Positions 35,721 through 45,842 are shown, counted from the first letter of the stretch. The stretch: DNA of 64,000 nucleotides from Desulfoluna limicola (GCF_021654575.1 NZ_AP024488.1:2937501-3001500); one strand, 5' to 3'. Notes: generated from the letters alone by a model not told the origin. Translations and numbers: made by a program.

Positions 35721-37139
35721 ATGAATTCACACAACCCTGAAAAACCGCTATCCCCTGCCGTCACCATCTTTGTGGTGTCGGCTGTGCAATTCCTGACCCC
35801 CTTTATGATGTCCGCCGTTGGCGTGGCCCTGCCCGCCATCGGAAAAGAGTTCTCCGCCGGAGCCGTGCAGCTCGGCATGGTGGAGATGGTCTACATCCTG
35901 GCCGTTTCCCTTATCATGCTGCCCGCCGGTCGCATGGCAGACATCCATGGGCGAAAAAAAATCTTTGTCCTGGGCACCGTCCTCTTCATTGTCGCCACCC
36001 TGCTCCTGGCCCTGGCCCCCACCATCGGCACATTTATCCTTTTCCGCTTTCTCCAGGGAACCGGGGCCTCCATGGTCACCGCCACCAGTGTGGCCATCCT
36101 TTCCTCGGTGATCCCTCCGGCTCAGCGTGGCAAGGCCATGGGCATCGTCGTGGCGGCTGTTTACGTGGGCCTTTCCGCCGGGCCCACCCTGGCGGGATTC
36201 ATGGTCACCCACATCGGCTGGCGATGGATCTTCTTCTCGGCTCTGCCCGTGGAGATCGCCGCACTGATCCTCACCCTCACCCGGCTCAAGGGAGAGTGGA
36301 AAGGCGCAGAAGGCATGCCCTTTGACTGGGTCGGCAGCCTCATCTACATAGCGGCTCTTTTTGCCATTATCTTCGGCGCCACCCACCTGAAGGAAGGCAT
36401 CCCACCCGTTATGCTTCTCGTCGGTGGGCTTGCGGGCATGATCGGGTTTCTCGTCTGGGAGTCCAAAAGCGACTCCCCCATTCTCAACGTGGGACTTCTG
36501 CTGGAAAACCGCGTTTTTGCCATGAGCAACGCAGCCACCCTTATCAATTATGCCGCCTCCTTCGGCGTTACCTTCTTTTTCAGCCTCTACCTGCAGCAGG
36601 TAAAAGGCCTTTCACCTCAGGATGCGGGACTGATTCTCATCACCCAGCCCATCCTGCAGGCGGTGCTCTCCCCACTGTCCGGAAAGCTCTCCGACACCCT
36701 TCCACCGGGCCGTATCGCCACCTTTGGTATGGGCCTCTGCACCGTGGCCCTTGCCCTCTGCACCACCATCCGGGTGGAGACCCCCATCCCGTTTCTCCTG
36801 GGGGTCCTTGTGCTTCTGGGCATCGGTTTCGCCTTCTTCTCGTCCCCCAACATGACAACCGTCATGGGAAGCGTCACCCCCAAGGACTACGGAATCGCCT
36901 CCAGCCTCATCGCCACCATGCGAACCGTTGGGATGCTAACCGCCATGACCGTCATTACCATCATCCTCACCCTCTTCATGGGCGATGCACCGGTGACGCC
37001 CGAAACCGCCGCTTCCTACGTCGACTCCATGCGGACCGGCTTCATCATCTTCAGCGGTCTCAGCGTACTTGGCATCTTCTGCTCCATGGGTCGCATGGAG
37101 AACATGTCCGCCAAAACCCTTCTCGAACCCAGGGGGTAG
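35721..37139 (+). CDS. MFS drug exporter, DHA2 (EmrB/QacA) family
   Basis: 472 residues with about 14 hydrophobic segments. The loop 2-3 motif A is clear (GRMADIHGRKKIFVLG, about 71-86) and motif C-like GPTLAGFMV appears near 155. Proton-driven efflux of hydrophobic cations or drugs across the inner membrane is expected. The preceding MarR gene is the likely regulator. The ATG at 35721 has a purine-rich but not perfect ribosome site. Confidence 0.92.
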   Translation: MNSHNPEKPLSPAVTIFVVSAVQFLTPFMMSAVGVALPAIGKEFSAGAVQLGMVEMVYILAVSLIMLPAGRMADIHGRKKIFVLGTVLFIVATLLLALAPTIGTFILFRFLQGTGASMVTATSVAILSSVIPPAQRGKAMGIVVAAVYVGLSAGPTLAGFMVTHIGWRWIFFSALPVEIAALILTLTRLKGEWKGAEGMPFDWVGSLIYIAALFAIIFGATHLKEGIPPVMLLVGGLAGMIGFLVWESKSDSPILNVGLLLENRVFAMSNAATLINYAASFGVTFFFSLYLQQVKGLSPQDAGLILITQPILQAVLSPLSGKLSDTLPPGRIATFGMGLCTVALALCTTIRVETPIPFLLGVLVLLGIGFAFFSSPNMTTVMGSVTPKDYGIASSLIATMRTVGMLTAMTVITIILTLFMGDAPVTPETAASYVDSMRTGFIIFSGLSVLGIFCSMGRMENMSAKTLLEPRG

Positions 37140-37555
37140 CTCGTCAGGCTCCCAAGGCCCCTTGCATACCCCGTGTCTCCAAGGGGCACACCTCTCGATC
37201 CAATGACAGTCACCTGGGCGATCCAAGCCAAAGGGGTCCACGGGTACGCCTTGCCTCCCCACAATTCCCAAAGACCGGCACCCCGTGCGAATCCACCGCC
37301 AAGGGCATCTCTCTGCACGCATTTGCCGTCGGGTTTCGAAGCACCCCACCCGGCACTCTCCGACCTTATAATCCCGGCGGTTAAATGCGTGACTATTCGG
37401 GGCGGTATCCCCTTTCTAAATCAATCATCTCCACCACCTGGTGAGCCATAGATTAGGTTGCCGGGTTAATAATTCAAACGAATCCCTCCCCTTCCTTTCA
37501 ACCACCGTAGATTTTGTGGTAATCTTAACAGACACCCAACCGGACAACTGACACC
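37140..37555. other. Intergenic region containing D element copy 3
   Basis: Bases 37140-37365 contain no recognised gene or terminator. A diverged D element (37370-37474) follows, then about 80 bases leading to the hybrid kinase start. Confidence 0.5.
37370..37474 (+). repeat. D-family element, diverged copy
   Basis: Ends TAATCCCGGC and GTTGCCGGGTTAATAA are inverted repeats of one another. GGCGGTTAAATGC, CGGGGCGGTATC and TTGCCGGGTTAA align with the copies at 40003 and 50921, while the middle has drifted. Confidence 0.65.
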
Positions 37556-40006
37556 ATGCCCGACCACCCCATACACACTGTCGGATGGCAAGCCCTTCGA
37601 AACCTGGCTGGAGCGGTTTTCATCATCATCGCCCTTGCATCCTGCCGAATGAATGGCGCTGCGTTCCTGACACCCGAAGAGAAGAGCTGGCTCAATGCCC
37701 ACCAGGGACAACTGGAGGTGCTCCTTGAGGCTGAGGCCCCCCCTTACGCGTTCCATGATGACGATGGAACCTTTAACGGGTTCTTTCTGGATTACCTGCG
37801 CGAGCTTGAGACGATTCTGGGCTTTCGCTTCTCCATTCGGAAATTTTCCCAGTGGAATGATCTCCTCACGTATTCAAAAACCCACAATAACTTCATCATT
37901 CTCAACGTCAGCCGGACGGAGGATCGCGCACAATACCTGCTCTTCACCGATGCGGTTATTAAAGTGCCTTACGCCATCGTCACCCGGAAAACCAGTGACG
38001 CCAAAACCATCCCGGAGTTTGCTGATAAAACACTCTGCACGGTGAGGGGATACGCCGTCATTGACGCCCTTACCCGCGACTATCCGCATGTCCCCCTCAC
38101 CGACGTGAAAAACAGCGTCACAGGGTTCCATGCAGTCTTTGACGGAACCTGCGATGCCATGGTCATCAACCAGATGGAGGCCTCATACCTCATCGATAAT
38201 CTGGGCCTCTCCAACCTTCACATTGCCGGGCAGACCTTGTTTCTCAACCGGCTCGCCGCGGCGACCTCCCATCAAGACCCTGTGCTCTTCGCCATTCTGG
38301 AAAAAGCCGTAGACAAAATCACACCGCGACGACGGCAGGAAATCTACCGCCAATGGGTCAGCACCGGGCATATCGGGTTGCCTTTTTCAATCCTCCTCAT
38401 CATCGAGATAGGGGGGGGCCTCATCCTGTGCATCATCTTTCTGCTCTGGGCATGGAGCACCAGTTTGAGAAAACAGGTCGACAGCCAGACACGGCAAATC
38501 AGGCAAAGCAGAGAGAACCTTCGTATCACGCTTCTCTCCATTGGTGACGGTGTCATGGCCACCGACACCGAGGGCAAGGTCACCCGCCTGAACCCCGTGG
38601 CGATGACCCTTACCGGATGGGCCTTTTCTGAGGCCCAGGGAAAAAGCATGGCCCATGTTTTCAAGCTTCAGGACATCCGCACACACCAGCCCATCCCACC
38701 TTCTGACCTCACAGGCTGTCAAAAATACGGCAAGGAGACAGCAACCAATGAGGCCATTTTGATTTCACGAAACGATGAGACATACCGAATCCACTACAGC
38801 GTCTCCCCCATTCGCGATGAAGCGCACAACACCACCGGTACCGTGTTCGTTTTCAGAGACATCACAAACAACATAAAGGCCGAAGAAGAGCGCCTGCGGT
38901 TCAAAAAAATGGAATCCCTTGGAATCCTCGCCGGGGGCATTGCCCATGACTTCAACAACCTGCTCACCGGTCTGTACGGCAACATCTCCATGGCGAAAAT
39001 GACCCTGCCTCCAGAGCATGAGGCCATGAGCTATATCATGTCTGCCGAAGAGTCCATGGAGGCCGCGGTGGCCCTGACCAGCCAATTTCTCACATTTTCG
39101 AAAGACGAAAAACCAGACAGAAAAATCATCGACCTGGGCAAGACCCTTGTCGATGCGGCATCCTTTGCCGCACATGGCCTGAATACAAAGCTGGAAACGG
39201 CCATTGATGAGGACCTTTGGCCCGTCTCGGCAGACAAGGGCCAACTGAGCCAGATTGTGGGCAACCTGATCATTAACGCCCATCAGGCCATGGCCACAGG
39301 AGGGATTATCACCCTTACCGCAAAAAACATTCACGACCCGTCCGACCGGCATGTCAGCATCAGCGTACAGGACCAGGGAACAGGCATCGCCCCGGAGAAC
39401 CTGGATAAAATTTTCGACCCTTACTTCACCACCAAAAAGACGGGCAGTGGCCTTGGCCTTGCCACCACCTATGCCATCATCACAAAACATAACGGAACCA
39501 TCCAGGTAGAATCCCAGCTCGGGAAAGGCAGCACCTTCACCATCACCCTGCCTGCCGCCGCAGAGTCCCTGGAAGACCCTGTAAAGGATCGACTGGAGGA
39601 ACTCATTGACACGCAATCCCTGGAAGCACATATCCTTGTTCTGGACGATCAGGCGGTCATCCGAAAAATCCTGGAAACCATCCTGACAAAGTTGGGGTTT
39701 GAGGTCACTTTTACAGTGGAGGGAAATGAAACGGTGGAGGCCTACCAAAACCGATTGAATGAGGGAAAGCCCTTTGACGCAGTGGTTCTGGATCTCACCA
39801 TCCCCGGTGGCATGGGGGGGAAGGAGGCATCGGAAAAAATCCTCGCCATGGACCCCGATGCAAAGCTGATCATCTCCAGCGGCCATGCCTCAGACCCGAT
39901 CATGTCCAATTACAAAGACCACGGCATCAAAGCCATCGCCGTAAAGCCCTACCGGTTTGATGACTTCAAAGAGATTCTCCTGCGGGTCCTGCTGGACAAA
40001 TATTAA
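37556..40006 (+). CDS. Hybrid histidine kinase, SBP_bac_3-PAS-HK-REC
   Basis: 816 residues. A hydrophobic N-terminus ends in ALASC (C30), a possible lipobox. A periplasmic SBP_bac_3 domain (about 38-270) is followed by a membrane segment (about 278-304), a PAS domain (about 320-440), a kinase core with GGIAHDFNNLL (His about 464), N box NLIINAHQAM, DQGTGI and GSGLGLATTY boxes, and a C-terminal receiver (about 697-816; acceptor Asp in VVLDLTIPGG). It should sense an amino-acid-like ligand in the periplasm. No Hpt or partner regulator is adjacent. The gene is bracketed by two D elements in the same orientation. The ribosome site is weak. Confidence 0.9.
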   Translation: MPDHPIHTVGWQALRNLAGAVFIIIALASCRMNGAAFLTPEEKSWLNAHQGQLEVLLEAEAPPYAFHDDDGTFNGFFLDYLRELETILGFRFSIRKFSQWNDLLTYSKTHNNFIILNVSRTEDRAQYLLFTDAVIKVPYAIVTRKTSDAKTIPEFADKTLCTVRGYAVIDALTRDYPHVPLTDVKNSVTGFHAVFDGTCDAMVINQMEASYLIDNLGLSNLHIAGQTLFLNRLAAATSHQDPVLFAILEKAVDKITPRRRQEIYRQWVSTGHIGLPFSILLIIEIGGGLILCIIFLLWAWSTSLRKQVDSQTRQIRQSRENLRITLLSIGDGVMATDTEGKVTRLNPVAMTLTGWAFSEAQGKSMAHVFKLQDIRTHQPIPPSDLTGCQKYGKETATNEAILISRNDETYRIHYSVSPIRDEAHNTTGTVFVFRDITNNIKAEEERLRFKKMESLGILAGGIAHDFNNLLTGLYGNISMAKMTLPPEHEAMSYIMSAEESMEAAVALTSQFLTFSKDEKPDRKIIDLGKTLVDAASFAAHGLNTKLETAIDEDLWPVSADKGQLSQIVGNLIINAHQAMATGGIITLTAKNIHDPSDRHVSISVQDQGTGIAPENLDKIFDPYFTTKKTGSGLGLATTYAIITKHNGTIQVESQLGKGSTFTITLPAAAESLEDPVKDRLEELIDTQSLEAHILVLDDQAVIRKILETILTKLGFEVTFTVEGNETVEAYQNRLNEGKPFDAVVLDLTIPGGMGGKEASEKILAMDPDAKLIISSGHASDPIMSNYKDHGIKAIAVKPYRFDDFKEILLRVLLDKY

Positions 40007-40101
40007 CCCCGCGGTTAAATGCATAAATATCGAGAGGCAGTATCACCCCGCTAATTGATGACATCTCTTTCACCCTTGGCTTGTATAGTTCGTTGCCGGG
40101 T
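40003..40101 (+). repeat. D-family element, intact copy
   Basis: 99 nt starting TTAACCCCGC (overlapping the stop codon of the hybrid kinase) and ending GTTGCCGGGT. It differs from the copy at 50921-51019 at only four positions by eye. Ends are imperfect inverted repeats. No coding capacity. Confidence 0.85.
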
Positions 40102-40302
40102 TATTAAGATGCCCAAACACGAACGCAACGAATCAGCTTGTGCCTCCGGCGGCCCTGCCGAACCCAACCGAAGTCCCTCCTTTCATTGCATGCACACCCC
40201 CCACTCAAAAAAACTACCTTCATCCTGTATAGAATCTACAGCATCAGACGTGCTAAAGGTGTGTACTCAGCAACACGCATCTAAAAACAAGGAATTTAAG
40301 TC

Positions 40303-41145
40303 ATGAAGGTATCGATAACGACACTCATAGAAGATTCTCCAGGAGAAAACACACGACTCCAGTCTGAGCACGGGTTGTCATTTTATGTGGAGGCCGGAGA
40401 GGCGAAACTCCTCTTTGATACCGGATCATCCGATCTGTTTTTGAAAAATGCCAAGAAGCTTGGGGTCGATGAGGAGGGGATGCGGGCTGTTTTTATCAGT
40501 CACGGGCACTACGATCATTCCGGGGGCTACGAGGCGTTGCTGAACGTTACCGGAGGCAAGGGAACCGATCTTTTTGTAAGACCCGGTTTTTTCGACAAGA
40601 AATACGGCATCAGAGACGGTGAGCTGAGGTTTAACGGGAATGCCTTCTCAAAGAGAAAGCTCCGTGGGGCAGGCGTAACCGTTCACCAAATAAAGAACGA
40701 TGTGGCAGAGGTCTTTCCCGGCGTCTATTCTGTCACTGATTTTCAACGAAACTGCCCCTTTGAAAAAGCCAACCCCAATTATTTCGTGAAACGCAACGGA
40801 AAGCGAGAAATTGACGACTACTCCGATGAACAGGTTCTCGTGATCAGGTCCGTGAAAGGCCTTGTGGTGATGCTGGGGTGCTCACACCCCGGAGTGGTCA
40901 ATATCCTGGAGAAGGTGAAAGCTGCTTTCCAAGAGCCCATTCACGCTGTCATCGGCGGGACCCACCTCGTTGAGGCAAATGAGCAACGGATTGAGAACAC
41001 GACGGCCTGGCTGTTGAAGGAAAACATCCCGAACATCATGTTCTGTCACTGCAGCGGGGGCCCCGATCATTTGAAAAGCTTGATATCCCAACTTGGGGGG
41101 ACGTTTCAGCCGATCCACACAGGGAGCGTGGTTTCATTTCAGTAA
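40303..41145 (+). CDS. Metallo-beta-lactamase-fold hydrolase
   Basis: 280 residues of the MBL fold, in the subgroup that includes archaeal MJ0301-like proteins linked to pterin synthesis. The metal motif HGHYDHSGG gives H67, H69, D71 and H72; later ligands are in GCSHPG (about 193) and the C-terminal CHCSG region. Soluble and cytoplasmic, with no signal peptide. AAGGA lies nine bases before the ATG. The real substrate is unknown. Genes on either side give no pathway hint. Confidence 0.88.
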   Translation: MKVSITTLIEDSPGENTRLQSEHGLSFYVEAGEAKLLFDTGSSDLFLKNAKKLGVDEEGMRAVFISHGHYDHSGGYEALLNVTGGKGTDLFVRPGFFDKKYGIRDGELRFNGNAFSKRKLRGAGVTVHQIKNDVAEVFPGVYSVTDFQRNCPFEKANPNYFVKRNGKREIDDYSDEQVLVIRSVKGLVVMLGCSHPGVVNILEKVKAAFQEPIHAVIGGTHLVEANEQRIENTTAWLLKENIPNIMFCHCSGGPDHLKSLISQLGGTFQPIHTGSVVSFQ

Positions 41146-41535
41146 AAATGGGCGACCGCATGGCACCGGCACCTCACACGGTGTCATGCCTGCCGACGTT
41201 GTCGCGCCTATGCCGCACAGGGGGGCGGCTTTTTTTGAAAAGGCGATGCCTCCGGCGGGTCGCTTTTTGAAAAAAGCTCCGCAAAAACGTTCCGGGTGTG
41301 GTGCCCTTTTCCCTTAGCCCCGCAGTGATTCCGTCCAAGGTCTATGGAAATTCAGCCACCTCTATGCGTCAATCTTCTGGGGAAAGCCCGAAGACCACGA
41401 AGCATCCTTCGGACGACATGAAGGTTGAGAACACACCACGCACATGGCTCACGGACATGGCCGTCAGCGAATATGAACGATCTGACCACCGAAGGTCGGG
41501 AGCATTCGCAACCCGCTTTCAAGGTGGCTCACCTT
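41146..41535. other. Convergent intergenic region with repeats
   Basis: Holds the terminator at 41212-41237, a short repeat at 41251-41296 (CCTCCGGCGGGTCGC, TTTTTGAAAAAAGC, CCGCAAAAACGTTCC) that recurs at 46849 and 50147, and a truncated E repeat (AACCCGCTTTCAAGGTGG, 41513-41530) touching the batE stop. No gene is visible. Confidence 0.55.
41212..41237 (+). terminator. Terminator after MBL-fold gene
   Basis: GCCGC (41212-41216), eight-base loop, GCGGC (41225-41229), then eight T. Short stem but a clean T tract. Confidence 0.6.
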
Positions 41536-42276
41536 TTAAATCACCCCGACGGCCTCTTTTTTCACCCACCCGATCTTGCCTTCGGCAAAAGCGATCCGAA
41601 CCCACCCGCCGCGCTGTTGTTCCACCACAACACGACTTCCGGCGTGGAGGGTGAAAAGTTCGGTGGCGGTGTCGGAGAGACCGGACCGGACAGAGACGGC
41701 CTTGGGAAGAACCACGCCCTTGTGGATACGGGCATCCATGGCAGTGTCCCAGAGGGCGGTGGAGGCAAGGATGGCAAAGAGCGCTCCGCAGAGGGCTGCC
41801 GCTGTTTTCATGGGGGTGTTCCGCAGAAAAACCTGAAGGGCAAGAAGAGCCCAGAAAACCACCCCTGACCCGATGGCCAGCCACTGGAGGCTTTTCAAGG
41901 GAACACCCTTTTTCCAGAAAAAGAGAACGGACAGCACGGGATTGGCGACCTCCTCCTGACGGTCTTTCACCTGGGCAAGGGCGACATTCCGGTTGAAGAT
42001 GAGATCCGGGTCCCCGGGCATCAGACGAGCGGCTCGCTCGTACCACAGGATGGCCTGGCCCAGATCCCTCTTCTGCATATGGGCGTTGCCGATATTGTAG
42101 GCAAGTTTGCCGTTTTCAATCCCCTGGTCCGATATGGAGAGAAACGTCTCAAGGGCGTCGTCATAGCGCCCGGCTTCGTAGTGGGAGACCCCGTCATAAA
42201 AGGCTTTGGACAGATCACTTCCCAGGGCGGTCATGGGGACCATCAGCAGGATAAGAACAATCAAGACGCGCTTCAT
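41536..42276 (-). CDS. batE: BatE-like TPR/SH3 membrane protein
   Basis: 246 residues: signal-like N-terminus, two to three TPR helices (about 25-105, YNIGNAHMQKRDLGQAILWYERA), two membrane segments (about 130-185) and a C-terminal SH3-like domain (VRSGLSDTATELFTLHAGSRVVV, about 200-245). This is the BatE arrangement of the Bat (Bacteroides aerotolerance) operon. Its ATG overlaps the batD stop by 4 nt and GGAGGTG precedes it. Last gene of the operon; a truncated repeat begins at its stop codon. Confidence 0.85.
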   Translation of the reverse strand: MKRVLIVLILLMVPMTALGSDLSKAFYDGVSHYEAGRYDDALETFLSISDQGIENGKLAYNIGNAHMQKRDLGQAILWYERAARLMPGDPDLIFNRNVALAQVKDRQEEVANPVLSVLFFWKKGVPLKSLQWLAIGSGVVFWALLALQVFLRNTPMKTAAALCGALFAILASTALWDTAMDARIHKGVVLPKAVSVRSGLSDTATELFTLHAGSRVVVEQQRGGWVRIAFAEGKIGWVKKEAVGVI

Positions 42277-44012
42277 GCTTTCACCTCCTTCATCAGGCGG
42301 GCCAGGGCCTGAACCTTCTCTTTGCGGCCTCCTTCGCCTTCGGCACCACCGCCGTAGCGGGCGGCTTCCACGCTGTCCAGGATGCCAACACACTGTTCCG
42401 CCGCCTCGTCACTGCCTCCTGCGGCCGTGACAATGCGCCGGATATCCTCACCGGTCATGCCCTCCACAGGCCGTCCGGCCATGGCGCCCATGACTGCGGA
42501 AAGCGCGCCATGGAGTTTTGCATAAAAAAGTTCCCCATCGGACACATCCTTATCAGCAGCCCTTATCTCTTCCGAAGCCCGCCTGACAAGTTTTTCACGC
42601 ACACTGAGATCACGCGTAAACCGTTTCAGGCCCACGACGACCAGCAGGAACAGCCCCATGGGCCCGCACAGCCATACCAGGAGCCGAGGCATCCCCATGG
42701 GGGGCTCGTGGCGCACCGCATCGGGGTTCACCTTCAGGGGAAGAATATCCTGGCCTTTGAGGCGAACCTCCTTTTTTGCCATACCGAGGGGCACTCCGGA
42801 ATCGCCTGCCCGGAACACATCCACCTGTTCTGCGGCTGCGTTTTCCTTCACCGCCAAGCGAAGGGGGCCGCTGCTTTCTGCCCGATAGGATTTGGTTGCG
42901 GGGTCAAACCACACCAGGGTGATGGGCGGAATCTCAACGATTCCTGCCTTAAGGGGAACGATGGCTGTTTTAAAGGTCTTTTTGCCCTGCCAGCCACGTG
43001 GGCCCAGGGTGATCTGTTCCACAGGGGTGTCGCCGTAATGCTTGAGCCCCTCGGGAAGAGAAATGGCCGGCGCGACGGCGTCCCGGATATTACCCGCCCC
43101 TTCGACGGTCACGGTAAGGGTGACCGGATCCCCTGCTGTCACCGTCTCTTTTTCCAGGGAAGCCGACAGTGAATAGTGCCCCACAAGCCCGGAAAAAGAG
43201 CCTGCCCCGGCATAGGGCGGGAGAGGACGCACATTCACAGTCAAGCCTTCGGTGGTGAGAAGCTTCTGGTCAACGACGTTGCGGCCGCCAAAGACATCGT
43301 CAAAAAACGGGTCGGCAGACCTGCGAGAACGCCCCGTGACAATACCCACGGAGAGGGTTGCCGGCTCAATGTCAAGTGTTCCGGATTTCTGGGGAATCAA
43401 CAACAGAGTCACTTCATGGATGGCGTAGCGCCGCCCGTTGATCACCTGCTCAAAGGCTCGGCCCTCCCCCAACTCTTCAGAGGCAAACCCTTCAAAGGAG
43501 GGCTTGCCCAGCCGGGCGTTCTGAAAACGGGCCGCCGTCTGAAACCGGAACGACCAGACCACCTGCTCCCCGACATAGGGAGCATCGTTTGAAACCTCGG
43601 CAGTCACATGCCAGAGCTGGTCTGCGGGTGAGGGCGCACTGCGCTCGTCCACCTGGATAACGACAGGCTGAGTGTAGACGACACTCTTGCCCCCCGAGAC
43701 CGGAATGGCAGGAATGGTGAGCGACCCGACTTTAAGAGGTATCAGCAGGTAGAGACTCTCCACCTCCCGGGTGGTTTGCCCATTGATCATTTGCATCCGC
43801 GAGTTGGTCCCCCGGGACGTGACACGAAAACCGTCCACCTCGGGCATCTCCACGTAAGCCTGCTTAAAATCGGCGATCACCCTCAGGGTCAGGGACTCCC
43901 CGAGGCGCAACCGGTTGGTGTCCACCACGGCCCTTGCGCCTTCTGCATAAACAGCGGAGGGGCAAAACCCACAGAGCAAAACCATCACAAGGATGGATAA
44001 CATGCGCTTCAT
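42273..44012 (-). CDS. batD: BatD/oxygen-tolerance family protein
   Basis: 579 residues with an N-terminal signal peptide (VLLCGFCPSAVYAEG), a long beta-rich periplasmic region of repeated Ig-like folds (each with a VGSLTIPAI or SGTLDIEPA type strand), one membrane segment near 450 (LLVWLCGPMGLFLLVVVG) and a cytoplasmic tail. This is the BatD layout. It probably forms a complex at the membrane with the VWA proteins encoded upstream. Its ATG follows directly on the batB stop. Confidence 0.88.
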   Translation of the reverse strand: MKRMLSILVMVLLCGFCPSAVYAEGARAVVDTNRLRLGESLTLRVIADFKQAYVEMPEVDGFRVTSRGTNSRMQMINGQTTREVESLYLLIPLKVGSLTIPAIPVSGGKSVVYTQPVVIQVDERSAPSPADQLWHVTAEVSNDAPYVGEQVVWSFRFQTAARFQNARLGKPSFEGFASEELGEGRAFEQVINGRRYAIHEVTLLLIPQKSGTLDIEPATLSVGIVTGRSRRSADPFFDDVFGGRNVVDQKLLTTEGLTVNVRPLPPYAGAGSFSGLVGHYSLSASLEKETVTAGDPVTLTVTVEGAGNIRDAVAPAISLPEGLKHYGDTPVEQITLGPRGWQGKKTFKTAIVPLKAGIVEIPPITLVWFDPATKSYRAESSGPLRLAVKENAAAEQVDVFRAGDSGVPLGMAKKEVRLKGQDILPLKVNPDAVRHEPPMGMPRLLVWLCGPMGLFLLVVVGLKRFTRDLSVREKLVRRASEEIRAADKDVSDGELFYAKLHGALSAVMGAMAGRPVEGMTGEDIRRIVTAAGGSDEAAEQCVGILDSVEAARYGGGAEGEGGRKEKVQALARLMKEVKA

Positions 44013-45842
44013 CTACCAGTCCTTTTCCACACGTCGTTTTTCGGCACGTCGCATCATGGCACCGCCGGGTTTGTCTTTCAATCGGTTGAGAACCGAAGCC
44101 GCTTTCTGCATCTCTTCGTCTCCGGGCTTCGCTTCCGCCTGGTCTCCTGCAGCCTCTTCGGGCTGTTCCTGATCCCCCGTCGCCCCTTGGGCCTCAGAAG
44201 GTGCCTCCTCTCCCGCCTCAGGGGAAGGTGGGGGGGGCTGCCGGTCGGACGTTTCGTCCTGGGACTCCTCACCGCCGGAGGGCTGCTGCTGATCTTGCCC
44301 CTGCTGCGATTGATCTTTCTGCTGATCCTGATTGCCCTGCGACCCTTGCTGGTCCTGGTTCTGCTGCTGGTCCCCGTCCTGTTTCTCTTTCTGGTCCCCG
44401 TCACCCTGCTGATCCTGCTGCTGATTTTTCATCTCTTCCAGCTTCTTTTTGGCAAAATCGAGGTTCTCCGCGATCTTTCTGTCTTCAGGGGTCTCCTTAA
44501 GCAGGGTTTTCCAGGTTTCGATGGCCTTTTCTAAATCGCCCTTCTTAAATCGGCTGTTCCCGAGATTGTAGAGCCCTTTGCCCCGAAGCTCCTTTTTCTC
44601 GGAGGTTGCCGCCCTTTCGAAGCTCTCGGCCGCCTCCTCAAATTTTCCCAGACGATAATAAGCGGTCCCGATGTTGAAATCGATCTCCGGGTTGTCGGGG
44701 TCCTCCAGCTGAGCGTCAATAAAATGGGTTAAAGCCCCCTCGTAATCTGCGGAATCAAAGGCTTTCACCCCCTTCTCCAGAGACGAGGCCAAATCCAGGG
44801 CCTGGGCAGGATGGGGCATCAACACAAAGAGCGCCAGGATCACGGCCACCCCGTTCTTTTTTGCATCCCCTAACCCCAGAGAGAAAAAGAGGCACACGAT
44901 AGAGAGCCCAAGAAACCACTGGTACCGGTTCTCCCACACTTTTTTGCGAGAGCTTTCAAGGGCTCTGGCTTCCATGGTCTTGCGAATCCCCTGGGTGTAG
45001 ATGGCGTCAAGGTCCATGTCACCGGCCACAGAGCGGACAAAGCCACCGCCTGTCATCGCCGCCATGCGTTTTAAGGTTGCTGCGTCCAGTTTGGAGAGTA
45101 GGATGCTGCCGTCCCGGTTCTTCTTGAACCCACCGGAGGGATCGGGTACCGGCACGCCCTCTTTGCTTCCCACGCCGATGGTAAAGATTTTGACCCCCAT
45201 CTCGGCAGCCTTTTTGGACACCTCCTCAGGGGTCCCCTCGGTGCTCTCCCCGTCGGTAATGAGAATGATGGCCTTGTCCGTGGCTTCTTCGGCCTTGAAG
45301 GCATCCATGGAGACACGAAGGGCCCCTTCGAGATCCGTCCCACCCACGGGCAGGTAATCAGGGGACAAGGCCTCCAGAAAGATATTGAAAGAACCGTAGT
45401 CCAGGGTGAGCGGGCACTGGAGGAAAGCCTCCCCCGCAAAGGCCACCAAGCCGATTCGGTCCCCTTCCAGCATGGCCAGAAGGTCGATGATCTCCCGCTT
45501 GGCCCGCTCCAACCGTGATGGCTTCACATCCTCGGCCAGCATGCTCTTGGAGCAATCCAGGGCCACGATGATGTCCACCCCTTTTCTCTCCACCTCCTGC
45601 CAGACATACCCGTAACGGGGCCCGGCCAGGGCAAGGATCAAAAACAGCACAGAAAGGACCATGAGCGTCGCCTTCACACGACGCCTGAAGGTGGTCTGCT
45701 CAGGAAGAATGGACTCCTGACTCCTTCCCGATGCAAAGGTCGAAAGAATACGCCTGCGACGTACGGCTCCCCAGACAAAGAGAGCCACCACCACAGGTAC
45801 CAGCCAGATCAGATAGAGCATATGAATATCAGCAAAGGTCAT
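44013..45842 (-). CDS. batB: BatB-BatC fusion: VWA plus TPR protein
   Basis: 609 residues. Two N-terminal membrane helices (about 8-27, 58-75), a von Willebrand A domain (about 88-290) with MIDAS residues D96-x-S98-x-S100, a membrane segment near 320, then a second hydrophobic stretch with an ALA-like signal site (about 335-350), TPR repeats (about 355-440) and a tail very rich in Gln, Asp, Glu and Pro (about 455-585). In many Bat operons the VWA (BatB) and TPR (BatC) parts are separate genes, so this is a fusion. Start codon overlaps the batA stop by 4 nt. Metal-dependent protein binding is expected. Confidence 0.9.
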   Translation of the reverse strand: MTFADIHMLYLIWLVPVVVALFVWGAVRRRRILSTFASGRSQESILPEQTTFRRRVKATLMVLSVLFLILALAGPRYGYVWQEVERKGVDIIVALDCSKSMLAEDVKPSRLERAKREIIDLLAMLEGDRIGLVAFAGEAFLQCPLTLDYGSFNIFLEALSPDYLPVGGTDLEGALRVSMDAFKAEEATDKAIILITDGESTEGTPEEVSKKAAEMGVKIFTIGVGSKEGVPVPDPSGGFKKNRDGSILLSKLDAATLKRMAAMTGGGFVRSVAGDMDLDAIYTQGIRKTMEARALESSRKKVWENRYQWFLGLSIVCLFFSLGLGDAKKNGVAVILALFVLMPHPAQALDLASSLEKGVKAFDSADYEGALTHFIDAQLEDPDNPEIDFNIGTAYYRLGKFEEAAESFERAATSEKKELRGKGLYNLGNSRFKKGDLEKAIETWKTLLKETPEDRKIAENLDFAKKKLEEMKNQQQDQQGDGDQKEKQDGDQQQNQDQQGSQGNQDQQKDQSQQGQDQQQPSGGEESQDETSDRQPPPPSPEAGEEAPSEAQGATGDQEQPEEAAGDQAEAKPGDEEMQKAASVLNRLKDKPGGAMMRRAEKRRVEKDW

